Below, piece after piece: positions 52,194 through 62,626 of a stretch of DNA of 64,000 nt. The translations under genes and the position numbers were made by a program. The stretch lies in assembly GCA_013399875.1 (NCBI GenBank), contig VXAZ01009468.1, forward strand, positions 369,347 through 433,346, written 5' to 3'. Under the pieces are notes generated by a model, which saw nothing but the letters and a program-made list of their open reading frames with translations, searched no databases and was not told the DNA's origin. The stretch comes from Gymnorhina tibicen (lineage: Eukaryota; Chordata; Aves; Passeriformes; Artamidae). Each line of letters begins with the position of its first letter. Position 1 is the first letter of the stretch.

Positions 52194-55185
52194 GTAAGTA
52201 CTTTCCTTTTAATTGTAAAAATCCACCTCAGTTTGACAGAATTGAAAGTCTAAAATCACCCCATGGGCACCCTCAGTAAATTCTGTGTAGTGCTGTTTTC
52301 CCTCCTCATCAAAGTCTTAAAATTCATGCTCCTACCAGGCTGATCTGTGCCTCCAGTGTGACATCTGGAACAAGACAAAATTACAATCCCATATCAGTAA
52401 AAATTAATCTTTTTCTTTAACTTCTTTCCTCTATATTCACCTACAAAAATACATTCTTTAAAAGTGCTAGAAAGGCAGAAACTGAAGTTATCTACAGACT
52501 GATGTTACTAGTATGGGATGTTTTGTATACTTGCTGGCAGATCTGGGCTTTCTATCCTGTCGCAGTGTAAATACCTGGTAAGGAAGTAGGTTTTTATTTC
52601 ATACTTTGAAGGAATTATTTGAACGGTAATGGATAAAATGTAATGAATTTATTAACTAGCAAAATATTTTAACAATGTATTGCAGAAGAGTAAGAGTAGA
52701 AAAATAATGTGAAGTGAGGTTTCAACATTCTGACTCTGGTGGAGTCCTGAGATGATAAGAAGGCCACATATTGGCAAGGTATAAAGGTCTGTATTAATTT
52801 TGTATTTTTGTAGTCTGGTCAAAGAAGATGTTTCCATGAGTTACAGATACAAACAGAAAAGATAAACAACACTGACTTTTTCTGTAGGCTGAAATTACGG
52901 TAGTTTTTCAATTACTTTCAACAAATCTGGTGGCCACCAGCTGTTCTCTTAATGCAACTGTTAGCTAATAACAAGAAGTGCTTCCCTAGCTTTCTACTCC
53001 CTCCTGGATACGTTGTGCTGGCTCATTTAGCTCAGTTAAAAGGAGTGATCTGTCTCCTTGCAGAGTGTGTTGGGAGGGGGTCTGAACAGGATTCCTCTAT
53101 TCACTTTTTACTCTGCTGCATGAGCTACTTACACCCCACTGTACTCAGGGCAAAGAAAATAGCACTGTGTGCCTCATCCTTGGGCCTTAGTCCTTGGGAA
53201 AAAAAATTCCATTGTTTTCTTTTAATACGGGCTTATAAAAGCTTTTCTCTAAATGTGCTGTGTTGTGTGTTTGAAGCTCACTGGGTCTGACGTGCTGGAG
53301 TTAGGGTTGTGTCCTTGCCCAGGCTGGCAACCTAGTGCTGAACTCTTCTCCTCTTCTTGGTTTCACTCAGCTCCTGAGGGTTATTGTAACCTAGTTTTTG
53401 TGAGCGATTTCCTTTCCTCTCTGTTCCAATTGCTCTTTTTGCTTTACGGAGTACAGCCAGATTAATCAAACAAAGCCATGGAAATCAACAGCAGTGTGTA
53501 ATTCAGGGCTTGATAAGTGACTGTGGGGGGGCACAAGGGAAGGGTTGTGCTTTTACAAAATTGCTACATGATATATCAATCCCCAAGACATATGTCTGTG
53601 TTTCCTTTTTTACAATCTATTTCAGGAAACACAAACCAAAAGGCAACTAAGTGCCTTTTAAAATAAATGGTCTGTCTTCGCAACCTATCCGCCCCTTCTC
53701 ATCCGAGTGCGTTGGAGTGTAGCAGAACAGTCATGAGATAATGTTTTCTCCTCATACACTCTTTTTTCCACTGAGAAAACATGCCTGAGCAGAAAATGAA
53801 TGCTTTGGGCATTTGTCCAGAATCTTGCAGTGGGTTGCTTCATGTTATTGCTGTGTCTGTGTCTTGGAGAGATCAGCATGCATTGCACTGGGGCCAAATG
53901 CCAATTAGAGAATAAAAGCGATTACAAACCAACACTTGCTGAGGTATTTTTGTATGAGCATAATTTTCACCAGCCTAAACATGAGGTTAGCAGAGGCTCA
54001 GCGCTGTCTATGAGAAGATGTGGCCTTTTCTCGGCTGGCATGTAACCAAGACAAAGTATCAGCCTTTTTCACTTCAAGCCTTTGCACATTACGCTTGGGG
54101 TTTTCCCCCCCCTCCCCTCTCTGCTTGCTTATATCTTGTTTTGCTTAAAATACATTTGCATGTCTTTAAAAGTTTTGGGAAATCAGTAATGTAGCTGATA
54201 CCTCTGGCAGTGAGGAAAGCAGAGTCTTTCTCTCCATCTAATTCCTTCCCAGCTCTATGGCAACCATATAAGTGGTCTAAGAAATGAAGATTTGGGAGTT
54301 TTTTAATTAAAAGGGAGAGTCAGAAGTCAGAGATGCATGAGACCTGCAGAGTTTTGATGTACCTGCCATTAGAAACTCCTTCCAGAGTCCAGGATGAGCC
54401 TTGTAACCACAGTCAGAATAAAAAGAAAGAGACATTTTTGTGAGAAATAGGTAATGACTGGACGGTCAGGATATTCACGTGAGCAGAGAGATCCTGGCTC
54501 AGATCCCTGATGTGCCTGATTTAGATCTGCAGTTGGAATTGCCATCTCAGGTTGTTTTAGGTTATCAATTATGACATGTACAGCTTCTGCATCATCATAG
54601 AAACAACAAAAGAAATTCTGTTTTTGCAAGACAAAAAAAATACTTCCCCACTTGGATTCACTGCCAGTGCAACAAGAAAAGCACAGAGATATGAATCCAG
54701 TAACACAACTCTCTATTCCTGAAATAATTCTTCCTCTGCCTCTAAGTGAGGGCTCCAAGGGTAAGCATTGTTTTTTTCAATATCCGTTCAGTGATCCCTG
54801 CTGGAAAATAAAATAATGTCCAGTTAGTTTACTTTACCAGGTGCTGTAGCCATGTATTAGCAATACCTGTGGTCTTGCATCTCAGAGGTATTGGCAAGGT
54901 CTTTCTTTGACAAAATCAATCCTCGATTGATAAAACAGGAAGAAATAACTCCTTTTTGTTTCTATGATATGTAGTTGAACAGTCATAAAGATGAGATATT
55001 TTCAGAAAGCAAGGAATTAAAATAGTAATAATACGCTGTCTGTGTTCCACCTGTAAAGCAAGCATTGCTTCCCTGAGCAGTTCATTTCTTATGCATTTTC
55101 TTTCTTTGAATCTATTGTCATGTTTTCTGATGAACTCCCTTCCTGCCCTGGAAAGAGCTATTGCTTACAGTTTTGTCTTTAAGCA
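52194..55185. other. gene-free stretch
   Basis: No exon was supported. A block at about 53780-54010 has a conserved-element texture (mixed AT words with CATTGCACTGGGGCC and GCCAATTAG) but no identifiable site cluster. The - strand frame at 54369-54758 (129 codons) has no motif and is taken as chance. Confidence 0.45.
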
Positions 55186-55234
55186 ACATAATAAATATTA
55201 AACATAATAAATATTATGAATATAATAAATATTA
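55186..55234. repeat. three-copy AT-rich direct repeat
   Basis: ACATAATAAATATTA occurs at 55186-55200 and exactly again at 55202-55216. A third copy with one change (ATATAATAAATATTA) lies at 55220-55234. The spacing of 16 and 18 bases shows a small tandem expansion. Confidence 0.9.
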
Positions 55235-55458
55235 AAATGACTCAAGAAATTCAGGTACTAGAGCACCAACATTTATACATTCCTTTTTGGGAAAAAACCA
55301 GGAAGAAATATAGGGAAGGGATAAAACACAGTGATTTGAACAACAAAAAGCAATTCTAGCATACCTCACAGGGAAATTAAAATGATTGTGGCATTTCTGA
55401 TATATTTTTTTTGAAAACCGGTCAAGAACTGAGCTCTTGTTGAGCGAGTTCAGGCTTT

Positions 55459-55482
55459 GGCTGGCTGGCTGGCTGGCTGGCT
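55459..55482. repeat. (GGCT)6 microsatellite
   Basis: Six uninterrupted GGCT units form a perfect tetranucleotide repeat, likely to vary in length between individuals. Confidence 0.95.
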
Positions 55483-58400
55483 AAGGTGCTATCATTTGGT
55501 ACAGTGGAGCAGGCTGATTTCAGGTTGCCAGCAGCACAGGAGATGTGCTGATGGTTAAAGCCTCTGTGGCAGGTGCAGCCTGATTTTGAGAACCTCAGGG
55601 GGTGAAGTACGCCCTGCACAAGCCCTGACCCTTCAGCATATCCATATTACTGTGGTTAATACAAATGGGTTAGCTGCAGTCTTGGGCTCATGCTCCCAGT
55701 CCATAGGGACACACCCAATGAGAGAGCAAGAGCTGGGTCCTGTTCCCAGTCCTAGCCATCAGAGGAAGTTCAACCCAAGGACAGGAGGATATCATCAGCC
55801 TTTAAATCCCTTCAAAGCTGAAGGTCTCCAGAGGTGGCCTTGGGTCACAGAAGGAAGTTTGTTCACACATGTCCTACTCATACATGGGTCAGAGCCTGGA
55901 TATCCTCTGTGTTCATTCCTTGGGGACCCATTTCAGGTCTGTGCTGTCTCCCCAACACTGCCACAGGGAATGTGATTTAGAGCTGTGGTGCCTGGAGGGA
56001 GCCCAGTCTGAGCAGTGGGTTGGTGTGGTGGGACCAGTGGCACAACCTTCATTGCTGGCTTCACCCATGGTCTTGGGATGTTGGAGTTTCCAGCACTGGC
56101 TTCCCAGAACTCTGCCACATCCAGAGTATTTTCCAAAAAACCCCTTTATCTGCTACTTTTACTGTAGCTTGGGGTAACATGATAGTTTCTTTTTCCTACA
56201 GTTGCACCACTTTTTTTCCTGCACATAAGCATCAAATGTTGTTTGCTGAATATTTCACTTGTTCTTATTTGGGCTGAAGGTTTCTGTTACCACTGGCCCT
56301 TAGGGGACCAATTTAGCTGCACTGAACCTGTTTTGGTGTTCAATTCCTTCTTTTCAAAGAGCTGCATTTACACATCAGTTGAACCCTTCGTATGCTGGCA
56401 TCTTCCACACTTCCAGCTCAATGAATGTTTAAAAATGATATGTCTATCCCCACACACAGATATGCATCTGCCTTCGAAATGCTGGGGGGACATGAAAGTC
56501 CTGCTGAGAAGCGGGGGAGATTTTGATGTAAATGATGTCCCGCAAGGGACACAACCTCATTCCAGCTGAGTGAGGTTTTATGCACAGAAATGCAAAATAT
56601 TCAGCCCATGTATCATTAAAGTGTTGCAGCAAAGCCTCCCCAAGCCAGTGAGTGCCTCAGTAAATTCTGAATTGCTGACCAAGTCTCAGTTCTGTGCCCC
56701 CACCTGTGCTATGAGATCGGCTTTTACACCTGCAAACATGTCCTGCAGCATCCTGTTGTTTGTGGGGTTCTTGTCCCTGGTAAATCTTGACCCTACTGGT
56801 GTCTTGTGGGCATACCTTGATGGGCAAGCCTACAAAATTCACTCTGCTCTCTTTCAGTCTTAGTAAGAGATGCAGGCAGAGGAAGTAATTCTGTAGTCTA
56901 TTGTGTTTTTCTGGTAAAATACACAGCATTAAAGTTCTTTTGGTGCCCATAGGATTACACTTGGATATTGGAAATACACCAAGTGTGAGTATTGTTTTAG
57001 ATTATGACTTTCCTTAATTTAACTAGACTTGTGATGTTGATATCATAGTGGAGGAGAGAAGGCTTTGTGTTTCATTACAGGGAGTTTTCAGAAGCATCAT
57101 TCTGGCATCAGCACATGGGTCTTTTCATGAGGCTAGTGCCCTGCAATCACACAGAAGCTGTAGAAAAGCCCATCTCACTGTCTTACTTGAATCATCTTCC
57201 CACACTCAGCTGCATAGGAATCAGCCTATTCAGACTTTACAGGATAAAGATACTAGAGTCAGAAGAAGCTCCTGTAGAGGATCCCTGAAGGTGGTGTATG
57301 CATGTGTGCTGCACTGAGTGTGTGAATACCCCTAAGTTCTATACATTCCTTCTGGGCCATTAAACAGGATCCTTATTTCCTGTCAGATCGTAGCATCTGA
57401 GTGATGGGTTGCAGAACCCTGCCTATTGCCTGCCAATCAGTTTAACTTCTCAAAGCCCTTTTGGAAGCCATGGTGCTGTATAAGCAGAATATATAATTAT
57501 TTAGACTTTGTTTTACTGTAGCTGTTGGCACAATGGAATCCACAGTCTTTCACCCTACTTGGCACAACCCTTTCTCACTGTAGGATGGAGAAAGCCTGAT
57601 GCAAGGGACTGTGATGCAAATGTTAGTACTTAAGATCTCCATCACAAGCTGCAGTAACAGAGATGTGTGCTGGGTCTGGTGTGGTGTGCTGGGAAGGAAG
57701 GTGATTTAATGCTGGTACTGTCTAAACTGTGTTTTGCTGGTTGTGTCCTAGTTTTAGTAGTATATGATAGCCCTGTAGTCTGCACAGGGATAAATTGTGT
57801 GCAGGGTAATACACAATTTGAATGATTCTATGATCTGTCCTCAGTATGGCTGACTAGACAGAGGATCCAAGAGAGGCATGTCCACGTATTTCCCTTCCCA
57901 TCTCATGTTATCCCTGCTGGCTCCTGGATGCTGCTGCTCAGTTCTGCGCAGTCAGACTGCTATTCAGGGATGGCACCGAAGCAGCATTATGTGTTTGCTT
58001 TTCCTATTCCAAATGCATAGCCTCCCTTTCCTTAAAGCTACAGAGAGAGTGGTGTGACATGTGCAGAAGACCTCTGCAATGACCACCCAAAGCCTGGGTG
58101 TCTCTCAGGACTCCCTCCTGCAAAACATGCTCTGAACTGGCTCCTTTGGTGGCAAAGGTGTCGAGCTGATCACCAGCAGAAGCCCAAGGGGGATATTGGG
58201 ATACATTTATTTATTTGTGGCATATCCTCTCAGCTTTGGTAGTCAAGTTATTAAAATGAGGCTTGTCAGCACACTGAAGAGGGTTGGGGGGCCTTTGCAT
58301 CTTCCATGCGGTTTGATCCTGTGCGGCTCGTTAACACTCAGTTGCTTTTGTGATTAATTATTTAGTCTTCTCCCTTGGTACTGGGGTATAATAACACAAC

Positions 58401-60679
58401 CCCCATTTCTGCTGAGATTCACAGTTCTTTGCTTTTCCCTTCAAGCCTTTCACACCACCTCAAAGCGCAGAGCAAGGCTGTCCAGGCTGCAGCACTTAAA
58501 GAGCCCGGCAGCTCTGGAGCTGCTGCTCGTCCTGTGGCACCGCTGGGAAAGGACTGGGGCTCAGCCCATGGGTGGCCATCAGTCCCAGCTCCTGCACTGC
58601 CCAAGTCAGTGGGGAGCAGTGGGACAGCTATCCCTGAGTGCTCTGTCCCTCCAAGTATGGTCTCTCACTCCAGTGGGTACTTGTGTGAGGGGAGACATCA
58701 GACAGGGCTGGCATTGACTCTGGGTGCAGTCAGACACAAGAATTGCAAATTGGAGGCGAACTTGTCAGCAGAGAGACTTTATTTGGGGAGTCAGGCTCGG
58801 CATCTTCCCTTTCTCTTTCGGATGCCTTTTGAACAGCTTTCAGCTCAAGTTTTTGTAATCACCCAAGCGTTGCTTCTTCAGCCTTTTGTTTTTGGGGGTG
58901 TTGCTCGTTGCCTTGATTTGCTGTCTCTGGTCATTTGTGCAAAGAAGTTTGCCAGGTCTCTGCATGTGGCAGGGCCTTGTGCCCATTGTGGGGCAGGTGT
59001 GGGGTGACCCTGAGCGTGCTGGTCTGTGATCACACACTGGATGTGTGTGGACAGGCATAGGGTGAATTTGGGCCCAGTGGGCGCTGTGGTTGTTACTGGG
59101 GTTGTGTTTCAAAATGGGTGAGCTGAGAGCTTGCAACACCTGAACCTGTTCTCTGGGGCATCAGGGCCGTGGACCACATGCAACTCGTGGCTGAGGCAGG
59201 GCTAGCAGGAACCCCCAGCACTGGAAAACACCTTCTTCCTTCCCCAGCTATCCTTGGCTGTGCTTCCTGTGTGAAGCTGCTGGATAAGGCAAGGCCTGGG
59301 GTCTGAATAATTAGCAAGGAATTAGCTGTGTTTTCTTTATGACACAGTCTCTCCCCTTCCTCTGATGTTTGCATCCTTCTCCTTTCATCTCGTGCCTCTG
59401 TGGCAAGTGCCTTGCCACAGCCATGGGATGCGTGGGAGGCTCAGCCGAGGGGCAGGCAGGCGCATCCCAGTGCAGCAGGGGCTGGAGCTGGTGATCGTGT
59501 CCCCACCCTGCAGATGTGCCAGATGTGACTCAGAGGGTGTGAGTCTGTCCTTTGCCCTGCTGCAAACTCCCTGTCTGCTGCTGGATGAGCCACTCTTCCC
59601 TCAGATCCATAAAACAGTGAAGTGCCAGCTCCCCTCCCCACCAAAGATGTTGGAAATCTTAGGAAACTGATGAAGCATTAGTCTTGGTTTCTTTATGTTT
59701 TATTAGGGCCCATAAATCAAATGGAAACTCACAATGATGCGGAAGAGAGCCAGGGGGAGCAATTATTTGTCGGAAAGACAACATGACTGATGGTTTTGCT
59801 ACGTGTTAATTGAAAGCATTGGAAATTTTAGCAATGTAACACCTGAAGGCAGCTGGTTACATGAGTTTGTAGAGCAGACTACAACAGGCTGCACCACTCA
59901 TTCCTGTTTAGGGAGGTTAGTAGTAACCAAAAGTTGTGAATCAAAGAGCATCTTTAAGACTTGGAGCCAGATGATGGAGCCACAAAGCCCCAGACCTCTG
60001 AACAGCCCCAGTCCTCTGATGTCCCCCTGTCTCTGTTTTTAAAGCTGAGGCTCCTGCTTGCAGACCAGTTTACTGTCTCCAAATGTCTGTGCTGCAGTTT
60101 CCCCATAGGTTATAATTCTGGAATTTGTCATCCCTGACAGATCCATTAGGGATATTTCACTTGACCTCCCAAGGCTGTACTTTGGTGTAGATCTGTGCAA
60201 ACCCCTGCCTGTGCAGGTGTGGAGCGCAGAACCGTGGGTGCTCCTGCCCTCTGCCACAGACCCCCACCATAACACTTTCACGTGCATATCCAAGACCTCA
60301 AACACCTCCCAGGTGGGCAGCAGTGGATCCCTGTGGGCCCTGGCTCCCCCACAGCATGATGAGAACTGTGGCCGTTGTGGTGTGGAGCGTCACCGAGGCC
60401 CTCCCTGTCCCTGGGGCCACATCCAGCTCGTGGGAAAGACGTTTCCAACAGGAGAATCCTTGTGTGTGCCTCCACCTCCAGTGTCCATTAATAGCACACA
60501 AATAGTCTGCTGGGTCAGAGATGCTGAGTGCAACATATAAGCTGGAAAGAATCCAGAGCAGAGGCTGGACTGGCTGCCCTGGCAATTAGGTCATAGTAAA
60601 ACTAAAATTCAAGCCCTAAATGCCCATTTCTTTTTCAAACATAACCAACTCTTGAAATTACATTGGGCCACACCATAAG
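55483..60679. other. gene-free stretch containing the longest open frame of the window
   Basis: The longest open frame of the window (58375-59007, + strand, 210 codons) lies here. It begins at a TTG rather than an ATG, has no recognisable domain, and falls in a locally GC-rich patch where stops are rarer, so it is not called a gene. A single GATTCTATGAT at about 57824-57834 recalls the CR1 terminal repeat, but the adjoining sequence does not match CR1. Confidence 0.5.
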
Positions 60680-61450
60680 TGTGGGTACACCAGGTATAAT
60701 TTTTTCACAATGAAACAGCATTTTAAGACCCCAGTATTATAACCATTGAGCCATATTGATCATCTTATTTATTAATAATTACCATTTCAGGGGCTGGGTC
60801 TTAATATATAAGCTTCAATTTATTCCACTGCTTAGTCTGCTTAATGCTCATGGAACTATTCATGTTGCAGGGAAGCTAATATACATAATAACTTGTGGGA
60901 TTCAGGCAGTTTATAGGAATATGTTTACCTTCTCAGTTTTCAAGAAATTAGCAAAATAAAAGGTAGTTCTGTAGTAAAATAGTAGATAAAGTAAAGAAAG
61001 TTAAAATACGTATTATATACAACATCTTGGTAAAGTCTCACAAAATCATTAAATATCTAAAATTATTTTATTTATATTACATTGTTTTTTTAATATGCTT
61101 GATTATATTGTGCAGTGCCCTGAGCACCTTGACTTCATAAATAAAAGAATTATGTGGAATCTTCATAATATGAAAATTAATGCTTAAATGCTTAGAGACA
61201 TAAACATTTCAGCATGTTTTCTAAGGCTAGTGGTAAGGGTTCATAAACACATTAATTTTTCCACTCTTAAACATTTCAGGTCAATGGAATATAAGAGGAG
61301 ATGTTAACAAAACCTGTGCTCTTTTCATAAGAGACTGGAGTGTTTGGAGGGCAGCTGTTCTACTGCAGCACTCTAATAACATCTCCAGATACTGCAATAG
61401 CAATAAAGCATGACAGGATTGTATAATACCTCTATTTATCTCATTTTTTA
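60680..61450. other. long AT-rich block, possible conserved non-coding DNA
   Basis: This 770-base stretch is markedly AT-rich and contrasts with the GC-richer sequence on both sides. It carries TATTTATTAATAATTACC, AATGCTCATGGAAC, GAAAATTAATGC, CACATTAATTTTT and similar words that include many TAAT homeodomain cores. It contains no repeat family I recognise and no coding potential. It ends about 1 kb before exon C. A distal enhancer is a reasonable guess, but conservation is untested. Confidence 0.3.
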
Positions 61451-62341
61451 GTGCATGAAGAGGGTATGTTACAGCAGCCATCTAACCCGTGCACCCTTTC
61501 AGAGCCTTGGGCAATTTGGGGCAGTTATTGCAGAGGGCCACCATCCATTGTTTTAGTCTCTGAACTGGCTAGAACTCCTTTGGGGGGTGGTGCATGTCGT
61601 GTGTTTTGCTTCTTGGAAGGAACTGGGAGCAGGACATGCACGTGTGCCTGTCCCACCTGCCTGCCAGGAGAGGCTTTGGGAAGGTGGCAAAGCCAGTTTG
61701 ATGCAAAGGCATATTAAACATGCTCACTCCAGTGTCCCTTCTGAACTGATCTGGAGTCCTTACCTGCATCATTTATGTGTTTTCCCCCTAGCTTTGCAAC
61801 CTGGGGGATTGGGCAGGAAGGAAATTCTGGGGTGGGAGTGCCTTTGTGCTGGGTTTATACTGGGAGCCTGTCTGGCCATTGGTGCCCTCTCCAGCCTGGG
61901 GTCAGGTCTCCTGAGAGCTGGTGTGTCTCTGCTTTGTGCATAGAAGGATCCACACATCACCACGTGTCCCCCGGGAGGGGAACTGCTCCAAAGTCCTCAG
62001 TGGCCAAAGATTCATCACGGGATAACGCTGCAGGCAGTCTCTGAATGGACAGCCCCTTGCTGACTAGCACAGTGGGGAACTGTGGGTTCTCTTCCCCCTT
62101 GCGTACATTTGCACATCTAATGATCACTTGGGTAGCAGACACATAAAATTAGGTTGGATGGAGAGATTTCCAAAAGGATGCTACTTGACCTCTGCCTCCC
62201 ACATGTTCCAGAGCTTCTTGGTAGCCAGGAGGCATCCCAGAAGAAGATAATTAGGCTCCTGCTATTTCAACTTCCTCTGATCCCTGAGAAAGAGTTAATT
62301 ACAGTCTTTTCCCTCTTGCTCAAAGGTGGCTGGGTACTATT

Positions 62342-62406
62342 ATCAGAGCTGTAATTATTCATGCTAATTGCTTATTTGGAGAGGGAGAGAGAATGAGAGA
62401 GAGAAG
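62342..62406 (+). promoter_or_regulatory. homeodomain/POU-like cluster and GA tract upstream of exon C
   Basis: TAATTATTCATGCTAATTGC (62352-62371) contains two TAATT homeodomain cores and ATGCTAAT, one base from the POU octamer ATGCAAAT. A GA-rich tract (62379-62406) follows. The cluster sits 140-200 bases before the exon C start codon, in a plausible proximal-promoter position. Confidence 0.35.
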
Positions 62407-62547
62407 CCCCAGACTCCCCCTCAGTGATTAGCAGAGCAGACCAGGTGCACTTTGCGCAGGCTGGACCGAGGTGGTGCTGGGGCTGGAAGGAGCCTGGGGA
62501 TGCCGGAGTGGTTGTGAGCGCGCTGTGGAGCAGCCCCGGTCCTGCTA
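62407..62547 (+). promoter_or_regulatory. CpG-enriched promoter / 5' UTR of exon C
   Basis: CpGs cluster here (TTTGCGCAGG, GACCGAGG, GCCGGAG, GAGCGCGCTG, CCCGG) after the GA tract, with no TATA box. A five-codon upstream frame (ATG at 62500, TGA at 62515-62517, G at -3) precedes the main start if transcription begins upstream of it. Confidence 0.45.
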
Positions 62548-62626
62548 ATGCTGCCACCTCCTCCGGGACTGAGGAAAAAAAGCATGCACTTCTTGCAGAC
62601 CTTCCTCCGGTGGAGGGCACTCCGAG
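62548..62626 (+). CDS. candidate alternative first coding exon C
   Basis: The frame from ATG 62548 reads MLPPPPGLRKKS then MHFLQTFLRWRALR, 26 codons plus one base, to the donor CCGAG|GTAATT. It leaves phase 1, the same as exons A and B. The in-frame ATG at 62584 has A at -3, whereas the first has C, so the protein may start at MHFLQTFLRWRALR. That shorter peptide is an aromatic/Leu and Arg amphipathic segment without acidic residues, similar to a membrane anchor or mitochondrial presequence. It lies in a CpG-enriched patch. The gene is not recognised; its body would continue beyond 64 kb. Confidence 0.55.

Noticed and set aside
57822..57838. GATTCTATGAT resembling a CR1 terminal repeat on the + strand
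   Set aside because: The preceding sequence does not match the CR1 3' end, so a single 11-base match is not enough.
58375..59007. Longest open frame (210 codons, + strand)
   Set aside because: It starts at TTG, has no domain or motif, sits in a GC-rich patch where stops are rarer, and has an overlapping open frame on the other strand. A frame of this length is only mildly unexpected in 64 kb.
61770..61806. Possible 37-base - strand microexon with a strong pyrimidine-rich acceptor and GCAG|GTAAGG donor
   Set aside because: Too short to judge, and no neighbouring exon was found; strong isolated splice-site pairs occur by chance at this scale.
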